Assembly (NCBI RefSeq): GCF_014288055.1
Contig: NZ_JACOPK010000004.1
Span: forward strand, 124,001 to 188,000
Reading direction: 5' to 3'
DNA from: Agathobaculum hominis
GTDB lineage: Bacteria > Bacillota > Clostridia > Oscillospirales > Butyricicoccaceae
DNA: 64,000 nucleotides
Part shown: piece by piece, positions 50,596-58,662 of the stretch
Numbering within the stretch: the first letter of the stretch is position 1
How the letters are laid out: the number at the start of each line of letters is the position of its first letter
Position numbers and translations under genes: made by a program
Notes under the pieces: model-generated
Seen by the model: only the letters and a program-made list of their open reading frames with translations
What the model was told of the DNA's origin: nothing
Database searches by the model: none

Positions 50596-51815
50596 CAGGC
50601 GCTCGCCTTCACGAGCTTGCGGACCGCATCGGCCTGGCTCGGCTTGCAGTCGAACATCGCGCAGCCGAGGAACAGGAACGCATTGGTCTTGACGTCAAAC
50701 GTCGAGGTAATGGTCACGTCCTCCGGCATATTGCCGATGACGGTGGACAGGTCAGCCAGATACGCCTCGTGGTCACCGATGCGCTCGTCGATGAGCACCG
50801 GATAGCCGTAGATGTAGTAGCTGCCGCCCTCGATACGAACGAGGTCGTTCTTGGACTTGTCCTGCAGCGGCATGAAGTCGGTGAACAGGGTCTTCTTGCT
50901 CATCAGGAACTGTGCGCCTGCATCGTAGCCGCCGGGCAGCAGTGCAATCAGGTCGAGCACGTCCTTGTTAGTCAGTGCGGCAGTCTTGCCGACAGTGACC
51001 GAGTTGGTCGCGCCCCAGGTGTTCGCCTTCTCGATGCCGGTGCCCTGATCCGTGCCGGTGCCCTTGATGATGGTGTCCGAGATCAGCTTTGCGATCTTCT
51101 TGGCGAGCATATCGGTCAGCCAGTTCTCGAATACGTCGAGCGCCATCTGCTGTACGGACTTGGAGATCTGCACGAGCTTGGTGATCTCGTACGCCGACAG
51201 GTTGATCTTGGTCAGGCCGGTGTCGGTGGCAGTGATAGCCGCATTCTCGGTGTGGTGTTCTGCATCCGCCTGCTCGCTCTCAACCGCAAAGGTGACATTG
51301 CCCGGCACGCGCAGCAGCGTTACCTTGTCCAGCAGCGGTGCGTACTGGTGCACCTTCTCGATGATGGTGTTCGCGGTCTGGGTCGGCACCAGCGGACCGG
51401 CGGAAGCCGTTGCGGTAGACCATGCACGCTGCTCGGTTTCGGTCAGCTCGTTGTTTGCCAGCGTTTTCAGCCATGCGGAGCGGTATTCCTCGCTCGAGCG
51501 GTCATACTCGCGCTGCTCCGGCGGAGTCGGCTGCGGCAGGAACGTGCGTACCTCGCCGCCCGCACCGTTTGCGATCTTGTTCAGCAGATTGCGGCGCTGC
51601 TCTGCCTGTCCCAGCAGGGTCTTGCGCTCCTCGAGCAGACTGTCGGTTTCGGTGCTCAATGCGTCAAGGTCTGCGCCCTCGGCGTCCATCTCGGTGCGGA
51701 TTGCCGCCAGACGCTCCTCGATCTCGGTCATGCGGTTCTTGCCTGCAAAAAACTGCAGGCCGACCTGATTGCGGAAACCGCCGAAGATCGCCTGCTTGTT
51801 CTGATTCTTGCTCAT
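50595..51815 (-). CDS. HK97-type major capsid protein
   Basis: A 406-residue capsid protein. Residues about 28-90 are a coiled-coil scaffolding (delta) region (TEIEERLAAIRTEMDAEGADLDALSTETDSLLEERKTLL); cleavage by the neighbouring protease is expected near residue 100. The mature part shows KVTLLRVPGNVTFAVESEQADAEHHTENAAIT, KLVQISKSVQQMALDVFENWLTDMLAKKIAKLISD, and GYPVLIDERIGD, all HK97-fold hallmarks. Confidence 0.95.
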   Translation of the reverse strand: MSKNQNKQAIFGGFRNQVGLQFFAGKNRMTEIEERLAAIRTEMDAEGADLDALSTETDSLLEERKTLLGQAEQRRNLLNKIANGAGGEVRTFLPQPTPPEQREYDRSSEEYRSAWLKTLANNELTETEQRAWSTATASAGPLVPTQTANTIIEKVHQYAPLLDKVTLLRVPGNVTFAVESEQADAEHHTENAAITATDTGLTKINLSAYEITKLVQISKSVQQMALDVFENWLTDMLAKKIAKLISDTIIKGTGTDQGTGIEKANTWGATNSVTVGKTAALTNKDVLDLIALLPGGYDAGAQFLMSKKTLFTDFMPLQDKSKNDLVRIEGGSYYIYGYPVLIDERIGDHEAYLADLSTVIGNMPEDVTITSTFDVKTNAFLFLGCAMFDCKPSQADAVRKLVKASA

Positions 51816-52421
51816 TTACTTTTCCTCCTTTGTAATACCATAGGTTTTCAGCTTGAGTTCCAGCCTGCGGCGCTTGTCCGCCTCCGCGTGCTCGCGCTCG
51901 GCCTCCGCCTTTGCCCACGAGCGTGCCGCAATACTGGTGCCGTCGTACGCCGGAATATCCACCGCCGCCACATCAAACACCCGCTTGAAACCGGTAATGC
52001 GGCGCAGATGCTTTGCGCGGTCATATTCCTGCTTGTTGACGGTGAACGCGAACGACATCTGATCCAGATAACCGCCCCGGATTTCCTCGTAGAGCCTCCG
52101 CCCTTCCTCGGTGCCGGACAGGTCAGCCGAAATACGCAGACCGCGTGTGTCCACGGTCAGCTGTAAGGTGCCGTTCTTGGTTCGTGCCACGGGTTTACCC
52201 CCATGGTTATAATTCATCACGACATCGCGCATCTCCGCTCCCGTAAATGCGCTCCTGTCGATGACTTCCTTGTATTCGATACCGTCGTACTCGTACAGCA
52301 CGGTTTCCTCATCAAAAACCGCCGCATACCCTTCTACGCGGTACTGCTTATCCTCTTCCCCCGTGTCCAGCGCCCGCACCTCAAAAGTGCGGTAATCACG
52401 GGTTTCCGGTGTGATCGCCAT
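51816..52421 (-). CDS. Prohead maturation protease (HK97 family, peptidase U35)
   Basis: A 201-residue serine protease that trims the capsid delta domain. IEYKEVIDRSAFTGAEMRDVVMNYNHGGKPVARTKNGTL contains the catalytic His, and YLDQMSFAFTVNKQEYD the catalytic Ser. It is followed by KRVFDVAAVDIPAYDGTS, the usual family end. Overlaps the portal gene by 26 bp. Confidence 0.94.
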   Translation of the reverse strand: MAITPETRDYRTFEVRALDTGEEDKQYRVEGYAAVFDEETVLYEYDGIEYKEVIDRSAFTGAEMRDVVMNYNHGGKPVARTKNGTLQLTVDTRGLRISADLSGTEEGRRLYEEIRGGYLDQMSFAFTVNKQEYDRAKHLRRITGFKRVFDVAAVDIPAYDGTSIAARSWAKAEAEREHAEADKRRRLELKLKTYGITKEEK

Positions 52422-53589
52422 TGTCGCCCTCCTTTGACGTATCGCCCACGGCGTCCAGATTGGACACCTCTGCGTACTCCTTGCGGATATAGTACTTGTC
52501 GCCGTCCTCGACCGGACTCATGTTGAAGATTTCCAGACCCATATTGTGGGTCAGGAAGCCGCGGTCGAACAGCTGCGTCACGACATTCAGCTTGGTCTGG
52601 TTGCTCGCATACTGCAAACGGTTCGCCGTTGCGATGATGGACGCGCCTGCCGCGATCTCCTCCGGCGTGAACGTCATAGCCGTCAGCACCAGCGACAGCT
52701 GAATGGCAAACGGCTCGATAAATCCCTCGTAGTAGGCGTTCCACTCATCCTCATTGTAGGTGTTGGTGAGGATTTTCTCGTTGGTGCCAAAATACTCGAA
52801 CACCGATGCTCTGATAAGCTCCTGCTGCTTGGGATTGACGACCATCGCCGCCGACTCAATCTGCTTAACGTCCGCGTACTTGCTGTCGAACATGGCAACG
52901 CCGGTCGAATTACCGGCCAGATTGTCCCGCGCAAAGCGTTCGCGCTCGGCAGTGATGTCCTTTTCCTTGAGGTTGCCGTTCAGACGAGCCAGAAACCGGA
53001 TGGTCGTAGCATTCTTGATGCCGTTGATAATGCCCTCGGCCTGCGTCTGCGCCATCTGCATGGTCGGCATGAGCGGCCGGTTGTCCGAACCGAAGAAATC
53101 GTCCTCGTACTGGTGCTGGGTCAGGATACCCGCTCGGTTCAGCTCAATCGCGGCCTTTTGACCGCCCCAGAAGCTGTACTGCAGATACGGCTCACCGCCG
53201 TACTCGCGCACCGAGGACTGCTGCGGCAGTACCGGATAATAACCGATCAGCCGTCCGGCGCTGTCCTCCATCGGCACGATAAAGGCGTTGTTCTGCACCA
53301 GATAGATGGTCGCCAGCCGCGCAAGGAACTTGCTCGCATCCATAAACGGGTTGGGCTGCATCCCCAGCACGCGCCGCAGATCCGGCCGGGCGTCGCCCGT
53401 CACCTCGAGGTGCAGCTTGCTGCAATGCCGCGCAAACGCCGCAATGGCCGCGCGTGTCAGCTCCATTTCGTACAGGCCGCCGCGGTAGGTCGTGTAGACC
53501 GGCTGGTAGGCGGTCAGTGTCTTAAAATATTCCCTCGGTGCTGTGCCGCCGGGCGGCCTCCGCGGGAACAGCTTTTCCAAAAGCCCCAA
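52396..53589 (-). CDS. Phage portal protein (HK97 family)
   Basis: A 397-residue portal. VYTTYRGGLYEMELTRAAIAAFARHCSKLHLEVTG, GMQPNPFMDASKFLARLATIYLVQNNAFIVPMED and the stem/clip region QEQLIRASVFEYFGTNEKILTNTYNEDEWNAYYEGFIEPFAIQLS-type sequence are characteristic. It forms the dodecameric DNA gate. Palindrome copy 5 lies in its last codons (E-V-S-N-L-D-A-V). Confidence 0.94.
   Translation of the reverse strand: MGLLEKLFPRRPPGGTAPREYFKTLTAYQPVYTTYRGGLYEMELTRAAIAAFARHCSKLHLEVTGDARPDLRRVLGMQPNPFMDASKFLARLATIYLVQNNAFIVPMEDSAGRLIGYYPVLPQQSSVREYGGEPYLQYSFWGGQKAAIELNRAGILTQHQYEDDFFGSDNRPLMPTMQMAQTQAEGIINGIKNATTIRFLARLNGNLKEKDITAERERFARDNLAGNSTGVAMFDSKYADVKQIESAAMVVNPKQQELIRASVFEYFGTNEKILTNTYNEDEWNAYYEGFIEPFAIQLSLVLTAMTFTPEEIAAGASIIATANRLQYASNQTKLNVVTQLFDRGFLTHNMGLEIFNMSPVEDGDKYYIRKEYAEVSNLDAVGDTSKEGDNGDHTGNP
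52450..52468. repeat. 19-bp dispersed palindrome, copy 5
   Basis: GGCGTCCAGATTGGACACC, the most divergent copy (GGCG start and AGATT centre), near the 3' end of the portal gene. Confidence 0.6.
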
Positions 53590-53594
53590 TGTAC

Positions 53595-55367
53595 TTACGC
53601 CTCCTCGTTCATCGTTACATAGTCATCGTAGTGGTCCTGCAGCACCTTGTACGCGCAGATCAGCGCGACCGTGCCGTCAATTCTGCGGCGGCTGTCCGTA
53701 ATCTTGACCGGCTGAATGTTGCCGTTGATGTCGGTGCGGACCTCGGTGTTGACCATGCACCACTTGTCGATCGGGTTGTTGCCATCGACCACCAGACCGG
53801 CGCCGAGGTCGGCCTTGAGGTCCTTCATCGGCTGAGACAGCGACAAGGTGCCCTGCCGCACCGGTATCATGCACTGCTCGCCAAACTCGGCCTTGAAGCG
53901 GTCGAGCAGGCTATCGTCAATGTGCCACGGGTCATAGCCGATGTAGCGGACGTACAGATCGTCCTCGTCGCGCAGCTCCATAAACCAGTCGAGCATGACC
54001 TGCTTGTCCACCTTGTTGCCCGGCACGGCACGCATCAGGCCGCGCTTGACCCACAGGCTATACGGCACGCTGTCGCGCTCGCGGCGGTTGCCGGCAGCCG
54101 CATCGGCATCGAGCACGCTCTGCGGCAGCCAGTACATACTCCGGCGGTAAATCTTCGGGTCGCCCGGCCGCTGACAGATGGCCGTTGCCGCCGCAAGGTC
54201 GATGCTGTCTGCCGCGTCCATGCCGCCGATGGCGTAGTCGAACGCGATATTGTACGTTTCCGGATTGGAGCACTCCGCCCAGGTCAGCCAGCTTGTCGCA
54301 GCGTTTTCCTTGAGGTTGAAGTCCTTGACCAGCACGGTCGGCAGGAAGGACGGGTCATTGTCCGCCTTTTTGACCATGCGCCGCAGGTAGTCCACCTTCT
54401 TGATGGTACCAAGTCCGGGATTGGCCTTGATCCACATTTTCTCGCTGCGGTACTCGTCCCGCTCGTCCAGCTCGTAGATCCACGCGAGAAAGCTCTCGTC
54501 CTCGATCGAGCCGTCGATGACGCCCGCGGCGTAGGCATACTGCGCGTCGAAGATACACTCGCGCACGAAGCCGTTGGTCGAGATGGAGAACAGCAGCGGC
54601 TGCTCCCGCGCCGACATGGACTGCTTCATGTCGTCGTAGATTGCGCGGTTCTTGATCGCTGCCAGCTCGTCCACGAGTACGCCGTGCGAGTTTAGGCCGT
54701 CGAGCGTGTTGGTCGCGCTCGCCAGGGCGGTGATAAAGCCGAGGTTGTACGGATAATACAGGTCGCTCTGGCGCTTGCGGATACCGCCCGCCAGCTCTGG
54801 CGACTGCTTGCGCATATTGACGCAGGCGTTAAAGCTCTTCGCCGCCTGTTCGCGCTTGGTGGCGATAGAGTAAATCTCCGGCGCGCCCTCGCCGTCGTTG
54901 ACCAGCAGGTCAATCTCTATCGCGGCGCACTCGGTCGTTTTGCCGTTCTTTCGTCCCTCGACGATCATGCACTCCTGATACTGCCGCAAGCCGGTGTGTG
55001 CATCGACAAAGCCGAAAATCGCCTGCCAGCGTGCTTTCTGGAACAGCTCCAAGCGCAGCGGTGCACCGAGCTTGCCCTGCGGCTGCTTGCAGAACCTCTC
55101 GACGAACTCAATGTGATGGTTCGCCAGGGCTTCATCGAACACCCACGGCCGGTACTTCTCCGGGTGGCGCAGCTTGTCGAGCAGGACGGCGCACAGCGTT
55201 CTGACCTTGCGGCAGGCGGTGATCTCGCCCGTCAGCACCGCGCAGGCGTACTGCTCGAGCCAGTTTTCGCCCTTGCCCGCCGGTGTTTTCTTCGCCTCGC
55301 GCGTCATGCGCTTTACCAGGCGCTCCCGTTTCTGTCTGGGATCTGTCTTTGCTGCCGTTCTGCTCAC
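53595..55367 (-). CDS. Terminase large subunit
   Basis: A 590-residue Terminase_1 (HK97-like) ATPase-nuclease. Walker A is ECMIVEGRKNGKTTECAAI, Walker B SHGVLVDELAAIKNRA; the nuclease part starts with the Asp in YAIGGMDAADSIDLAAATAI and includes VRYIGYDPWHIDDSLLDRF. It pumps DNA through the portal. The start is a GTG embedded in GGGAGGTGAGC, an unusually tight spacing, so a later start is possible. Only 5 bp from the portal gene. Confidence 0.94.
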   Translation of the reverse strand: MSRTAAKTDPRQKRERLVKRMTREAKKTPAGKGENWLEQYACAVLTGEITACRKVRTLCAVLLDKLRHPEKYRPWVFDEALANHHIEFVERFCKQPQGKLGAPLRLELFQKARWQAIFGFVDAHTGLRQYQECMIVEGRKNGKTTECAAIEIDLLVNDGEGAPEIYSIATKREQAAKSFNACVNMRKQSPELAGGIRKRQSDLYYPYNLGFITALASATNTLDGLNSHGVLVDELAAIKNRAIYDDMKQSMSAREQPLLFSISTNGFVRECIFDAQYAYAAGVIDGSIEDESFLAWIYELDERDEYRSEKMWIKANPGLGTIKKVDYLRRMVKKADNDPSFLPTVLVKDFNLKENAATSWLTWAECSNPETYNIAFDYAIGGMDAADSIDLAAATAICQRPGDPKIYRRSMYWLPQSVLDADAAAGNRRERDSVPYSLWVKRGLMRAVPGNKVDKQVMLDWFMELRDEDDLYVRYIGYDPWHIDDSLLDRFKAEFGEQCMIPVRQGTLSLSQPMKDLKADLGAGLVVDGNNPIDKWCMVNTEVRTDINGNIQPVKITDSRRRIDGTVALICAYKVLQDHYDDYVTMNEEA

Positions 55368-55493
55368 CTCCCTGTGTTTCTGCGTTCTGACGGACGAACC
55401 CGCTCGTCAGCTTTCCGGGTGTGCCGCCGTATCCTTGCCCATATACTCGATATGGGTGGACGGAATGGCAATACCGTCCGTCACAGCGCAAAA

Positions 55494-55539
55494 ACAAAAA
55501 AGAGCCGACAGCGCCATCTCCGGCAGTCTATCGGCTCTG
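55494..55539 (-). terminator. Hairpin with T tract ahead of the large terminase gene
   Basis: Minus strand AGAGCCGA ... TCGGCTCT followed by six Ts (55,494-55,500). It lies between the tRNA-like element and terL and may end the tRNA-like transcript or attenuate the late operon. Confidence 0.6.
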
Positions 55540-55560
55540 GGCTCCAAGGCCTCTGGCTCT
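55531..55560. repeat. 30-bp repeat, copy A
   Basis: Differs from copy B (56,885-56,914) at one position out of 30. Both copies sit at the foot of a GCCGA-type hairpin followed by T residues on the minus strand. Confidence 0.8.
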
Positions 55561-55572
55561 CGTTGTTACTGT

Positions 55573-55710
55573 TGGGCGTGGCGGCAGGATTTGAACCTGC
55601 ACCCGTCTGCGCGTCCGCTTTGGTGACTGGTCGCCACTTCTCCGCAGGCGTTATCGTCAATGTGACACTCCCACATCGGGCCGCCGCTCTACCCCTTGAG
55701 CTACACCACG
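55573..55710 (-). tRNA. tRNA-like element with an enlarged anticodon/variable region
   Basis: On the minus strand: acceptor CGTGGTG pairs fully with CGCCACG; U8-A9 and a standard D arm (GCTC-AAGGGGTA-GAGC) follow; the T arm is GCAGG-TTCAAAT-CCTGC; an encoded CCA ends at 55,573. A G at -1 and C73 resemble tRNA-His, but the total is 138 nt instead of 75-90 and no canonical anticodon arm with U33 is found. The extra sequence can form hairpins ATGTG-CACAT (7-nt loop) and GTGGC-GTCAC. It could be a decayed or highly modified phage tRNA. No amino acid identity can be given. Confidence 0.55.
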
Positions 55711-55715
55711 CATAT

Positions 55716-55871
55716 TCATTTCGCATTCTCGGTGTTCAATTTGGACACCGCGTCCCGCATTTTCCGGTGCGGGCACTCCGTCACCTGCGATGCCCGCGTC
55801 CAGGCGCTTTCGCAAAATCCCTGGCTGTTGATCATCGGGCAGGTCAGCGGACAGATCGTGCGCTTTCCCAT
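55716..55871 (-). CDS. Small cysteine-containing phage protein
   Basis: About 51 residues: MGKRTICPLTCPMINSQGFC, then SAWTRASQVTECPHRKMRDAVSK-LNTENAK. Four to five cysteines and a His suggest a metal-binding knuckle. The ATG overlaps the TGA of the small terminase gene. Palindrome copy 6 forms its last codons (V-S-K-L-N-T). Real but unassigned; a somewhat longer start is possible. Confidence 0.5.
   Translation of the reverse strand: MGKRTICPLTCPMINSQGFCESAWTRASQVTECPHRKMRDAVSKLNTENAK
55731..55749. repeat. 19-bp dispersed palindrome, copy 6
   Basis: GGTGTTCAATTTGGACACC, just upstream (minus-strand sense) of the tRNA-like element; the reverse complement of copy 7. Confidence 0.85.
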
Positions 55872-56236
55872 CAGCCGATACGCCTCCCTGCGGTCGTGCG
55901 CTGCCACTCAGTCAGGGCATTCATTTCACCGTTGGACTCCGGCAGCAGGTCGCACAGCGTCTTGATGACCGTGGTGTAATTTTTGATCATCGTGTTGTAC
56001 ACTTCGACCTCCGGCGACTTCTTCGTGCCGAACTGATTTTCGCCGTTCTGGTACTCGGATACACAGCCGTTTTCGTTGATGGAATCCCGTAAATCCTCCA
56101 GAGTTACGGCCATAAAAGCCGCATTATCCATGAGTTTTTCGGCGGTTTTCCGCTTGTTTTCGTCCATTTTCGCAAAGACTTCTGCGAGCTTCTCGCGCTC
56201 GCGTTTTATTCTTGTTTCGGCCTTCGGTTTTCCCAT
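55871..56236 (-). CDS. Phage terminase small subunit (P27-like)
   Basis: A 121-residue mostly helical protein located where terS is expected, upstream of terL and next to an HNH gene. KPKAETRIKREREKLAEVFAKMDENKRKTAEKLMDNAAFMAVTLEDL is a common N-terminus of such proteins, and KSPEVEVYNTMIKNYTTVIKTLCDLLP is the P27-family signature. It recognises the packaging site. Confidence 0.82.
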   Translation of the reverse strand: MGKPKAETRIKREREKLAEVFAKMDENKRKTAEKLMDNAAFMAVTLEDLRDSINENGCVSEYQNGENQFGTKKSPEVEVYNTMIKNYTTVIKTLCDLLPESNGEMNALTEWQRTTAGRRIG

Positions 56237-56316
56237 GCCGCACCTCCTCTCAACTACACCCCTCCTGCACCCGTCACTCAGCCTAATCTGGGTTTTGGGG
56301 TGCGGTCTTCCGTCGG

Positions 56317-56619
56317 TCAGCGCCGCGGCTCGAATGGGGGGAGTAGGTTTCCGTCGTCATCAAAGCCGCAGCGTGCGCCGCTGTGCTCTGTCATGTGCTC
56401 AATGTCGTGGCAGTGATGGCACAGCAGCTCGAGATTAGACCAGCCGAGCGTCCGTGCCGGATTGCCCATGTCCTGCGGCCGCAGTGCCTTGCGGTGGTGC
56501 ACGATCAGTCCCGGCTTGCCGCATCGCTCACACAGTCCGTGCTTGCTGACCATGTAGGCCTCGCGGGTGTCGCGCCATGCCGCCGAGTTGTAGAATGCCT
56601 TCGCCCATGGCTTAGCCAT
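56317..56619 (-). CDS. HNH endonuclease next to the terminase genes
   Basis: About 100 residues with WAKAFYNSAAWRDTREAYMVSKHGLCERCG, then VHHRKALRPQD (first His pair), NLELLCHHCHDIEHM (Asn, His). Cysteines CERCG and CHHC bind structural zinc. In HK97-type phages such HNH proteins stimulate terminase cutting at cos, so cos packaging is likely. The ATG at codon 4 is preferred. Confidence 0.9.
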   Translation of the reverse strand: MAKPWAKAFYNSAAWRDTREAYMVSKHGLCERCGKPGLIVHHRKALRPQDMGNPARTLGWSNLELLCHHCHDIEHMTEHSGARCGFDDDGNLLPPFEPRR

Positions 56620-56827
56620 GACGCTCACCTCGCATCACAGCAATCGCACCGGCGCTCTCGAAGATCATCTGCTCGAGTACCTCAACCCGTTTGTGCAGTT
56701 TCCATCGCCGTTCGGCACATTGTTCCGCACGAATAAGCAGGGCAACTTCGTCCCGGCGCTGTTTCAATCGGATCAGGTTCCGCTCATACTCATCTGCGAT
56801 TTCGGCAATGCTTTTCACGACGTTCAC
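56612..56827 (-). CDS. Small coiled-coil phage protein
   Basis: About 71 residues, highly charged helix: SIAEIADEYERNLIRLKQRRDEVALLIRAEQCAERRWKLHKRVEVLEQMIFESAGAIAVMRG. The hydrophobic spacing fits a coiled coil. Start uncertain (GTG codons at 56,827 or 56,818). Overlaps the HNH gene by 8 bp. Such proteins precede the HNH gene in related phages; role unknown. Confidence 0.6.
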   Translation of the reverse strand: MNVVKSIAEIADEYERNLIRLKQRRDEVALLIRAEQCAERRWKLHKRVEVLEQMIFESAGAIAVMRGERHG

Positions 56828-56845
56828 CGCTTTCGGGGAAAATAA

Positions 56846-56893
56846 AAAGCCGACAGCGCGCACTCCTCACGGAATGTCACGCGGTCGGCTCTG
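56846..56893 (-). terminator. Hairpin with T tract after the KTR gene
   Basis: Minus strand AGCCGAC ... GTCGGCT followed by TTTTTA; overlaps the last codons of the KTR gene and carries part of repeat copy B. Analogous to the hairpin at 55,494. Confidence 0.6.
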
Positions 56894-57044
56894 GGCTCCA
56901 AGACCTCTGGCTCTCACCGTCAAAGCTGACGATGGACTCGCACTTGCAATATTTGCACCAAAGTGGGAAACACCTCAGCACAGTTTGTCCCGGCATGACC
57001 ATAACACCAGTTGGCCGGCCACATCGCGGGCACACGATTTTCAT
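56877..57044 (-). CDS. Cysteine-rich KTR-type small protein
   Basis: A 55-residue zinc-ribbon-like protein: MKIVCPRCGRPTGVMVMPGQ-LRCFPLWCKYCKCESIVSF. Four C-x-x-C cysteines and the FPLWC-KYCK part fit the 'cysteine-rich KTR' family common on clostridial mobile elements. The last 12 residues (ESQRSWSPEPTA) are encoded by repeat copy B. Function unknown. Confidence 0.65.
   Translation of the reverse strand: MKIVCPRCGRPTGVMVMPGQTVLRCFPLWCKYCKCESIVSFDGESQRSWSPEPTA
56885..56914. repeat. 30-bp repeat, copy B
   Basis: 29 of 30 bases identical to copy A at 55,531-55,560. Confidence 0.8.
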
Positions 57045-57057
57045 CTTCTGTTTATGA

Positions 57058-57888
57058 TTATACACTCGTTTTCCGCTCCTGTCTACCCTTTCGGCGTTGT
57101 TTCTCCGGCCCCCTGTCATATGTTATAGACAGTTCCAAGCCAGAATCAACGCGCTTCTTTCTGCGCGCTGTCTTTCTATTATAATGTATGGTTTTCGGCA
57201 TCAGGTATTTGATGTACTTGCAGCTGGCTATCTCGTTCCGGCCGCCGCCCTCATCGAGCACCTGCGCGCCCGGCGGCGCATCCACGCTCGTGCCGTCGTC
57301 TACCCACTCGTAAGTTGTGACAGGTCGGGCAAGGTTGCGCGATCCGACAAACTGTTTCTTGCCGTTGAGCGACGCTTCTCTCCGCTCTTTGGTCAAGTAG
57401 CCTGCCCATCCGTCATACCCACGCTCTCTAATATAATTAAGCTGTATATCGTCGCCCCAGATCCAGAGTGACCGCATCAGCTCCAAGTCACCGCCTGCGG
57501 CATTGATGATAATATGTGCGTGAGGGCGGTGGTCACCGTGTCGGCCCTCGAGCACATAAATGTATTTCAGATCCGGAAGGCCTCGCGCCTTGCGGTAGGC
57601 CCGCATCTGCGCAAACACCTTGCCGAGATGCTTGCGTGTCACGTCGGCGCTGTCCGGCAGGTCCGCATCTCGATAGGTGACGGTCAGCACCAGATCGGTA
57701 TCGTCAAAGTTGGTCGCCATCAGCATTTCCAGTTTGCGTTGAGCCGTATTGGCGTTAGTGCGCGCCACCTGCTCCTCGGTCACCTCGCGGATGCGCTTGC
57801 GCTCCTGCTTGCTGGCGTTTGGTCGCGGCACCGTGTAGGTGATGTCCCACACGAGCCGTCCGGCTCGGATTGTCTTTCTTCTCTTCAT
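57058..57888 (-). CDS. HUH-type rolling-circle replication protein
   Basis: About 276 residues. The HUH metal motif is RPHAHIIINA (His-x-His flanked by hydrophobics), preceded by the motif DTDLVLTVTYRDADLP and the YIYVLEGRHGDHRPHAH strand; the downstream WAGYLTKERRE offers the nucleophile Tyr with the Lys of a Y-x-x-K motif. Such proteins nick one strand to start replication in small plasmids and phages; a role beside DnaB and an iteron origin is puzzling. Highly basic C-terminus. The start is the M-K-R-R-K ATG after TCCC-GGAGGGAAA; palindrome copy 7 lies just upstream. Confidence 0.75.
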   Translation of the reverse strand: MKRRKTIRAGRLVWDITYTVPRPNASKQERKRIREVTEEQVARTNANTAQRKLEMLMATNFDDTDLVLTVTYRDADLPDSADVTRKHLGKVFAQMRAYRKARGLPDLKYIYVLEGRHGDHRPHAHIIINAAGGDLELMRSLWIWGDDIQLNYIRERGYDGWAGYLTKERREASLNGKKQFVGSRNLARPVTTYEWVDDGTSVDAPPGAQVLDEGGGRNEIASCKYIKYLMPKTIHYNRKTARRKKRVDSGLELSITYDRGPEKQRRKGRQERKTSV

Positions 57889-57900
57889 TTTCCCTCCAAC

Positions 57901-57919
57901 GGTGTCCAAATTGAACACC
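57901..57919. repeat. 19-bp dispersed palindrome, copy 7
   Basis: GGTGTCCAAATTGAACACC, intergenic, 13 bp upstream of the HUH gene start. Directly beside it (57,921-57,950) is another hairpin, GCGGACG/CGTCCGC. Confidence 0.85.
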
Positions 57920-57994
57920 ACAGCGGACGAGGCTATCCCCGTCCGCGTGTAGTTTTATAGAATATCCGCAAATTTTCGGTTTGTCAAATATTTT

Positions 57995-58162
57995 TTAGTC
58001 CTTTAGATGCTGGCGCATGATTTCGACCGCCATGCGGCAGGCTTCCTCACACGCAGCCATCATCTTCTCGCGGCCGTGCAGACCGCCATAGTATTCGATC
58101 TCGCCTAACGCCTCGGCCGAGGTATCCGGGTCGAGGATGCGGATTGCCTGGTTAATCGTCAT
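57995..58162 (-). CDS. Small conserved phage protein
   Basis: A 55-residue acidic helical protein: MTINQAIRILDPDTSAEALGEIEYYGG-GREKMMAACEEACRMAVEIM. This opening occurs in many clostridial prophage proteins, without known function. Overlaps the DUF3846 gene by 11 bp. Confidence 0.65.
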   Translation of the reverse strand: MTINQAIRILDPDTSAEALGEIEYYGGLHGREKMMAACEEACRMAVEIMRQHLKD

Positions 58163-58457
58163 GGGTGTTGTCCTCATCCCGCAGATGATGCATCAGGAAG
58201 TCGGCCCCCGGCACGTCACAGAACTCGTTCTTGTTACGGCCGACCACAAGAATCGGACCAACGAAATCCACGCCGAAGAACCGGCAGTTATACGGCATTC
58301 CGAGCAGCACTCCTTCCTCGTTGCAGATCACGACGGCATCCGATGCAATCGTTACGGTTTCGATGTACCCGCCGACCTCGGCCTGCAGGGCTTTCAGCGT
58401 GTTGTCGATGTCGATCAGCTCCGGCGCACAGCCGGGCTTTTTACGGATTGCTTTCAT
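58152..58457 (-). CDS. DUF3846 phage protein
   Basis: A 101-residue protein with MKAIRKKPGCAPELIDIDNTLKALQAEVGGYIETV at the start and the conserved NEEGVLLGMPYN-FGVDFVGPILVVG centre, matching the DUF3846 domain common in Firmicutes prophages and ICEs. Function unknown. Part of the early small-gene run between parB and the HUH gene. Confidence 0.8.
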   Translation of the reverse strand: MKAIRKKPGCAPELIDIDNTLKALQAEVGGYIETVTIASDAVVICNEEGVLLGMPYNCRFFGVDFVGPILVVGRNKNEFCDVPGADFLMHHLRDEDNTHDD

Positions 58458-58467
58458 AATGTCCCCC

Positions 58468-58662
58468 CTACTTCAAAAAACGTTCGATCTGCTCAAACGG
58501 AATGGTGAACTGCACATTGCCGTCGTTGATGCTCAGTGTTTTACCGATTTCGTCGTTAGTGATGATGCAGTCGAACATCTTCGGCACCAGAAACGGCGAT
58601 CCCGATACATTCACTCCTCCGCTGACACGAACGTGCAGATTTTTAATCTTCTTTTTCTTCAT
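58468..58662 (-). CDS. Small hypothetical phage protein
   Basis: A 64-residue protein: basic N-terminus (MKKKKIKNLHVRVSGGVNVSG), then a beta-rich part (IITNDEIGKTLSINDGNVQFTIPFEQIERFLK). It does not match any family I know. Start overlaps the stop of the next gene by 4 bp. Confidence 0.6.
   Translation of the reverse strand: MKKKKIKNLHVRVSGGVNVSGSPFLVPKMFDCIITNDEIGKTLSINDGNVQFTIPFEQIERFLK

Noticed and set aside
55481..55726. An 81-codon frame through the tRNA-like element
   Set aside because: It is a translation of the tRNA-like gene and the 30-bp repeat, not a protein pattern.
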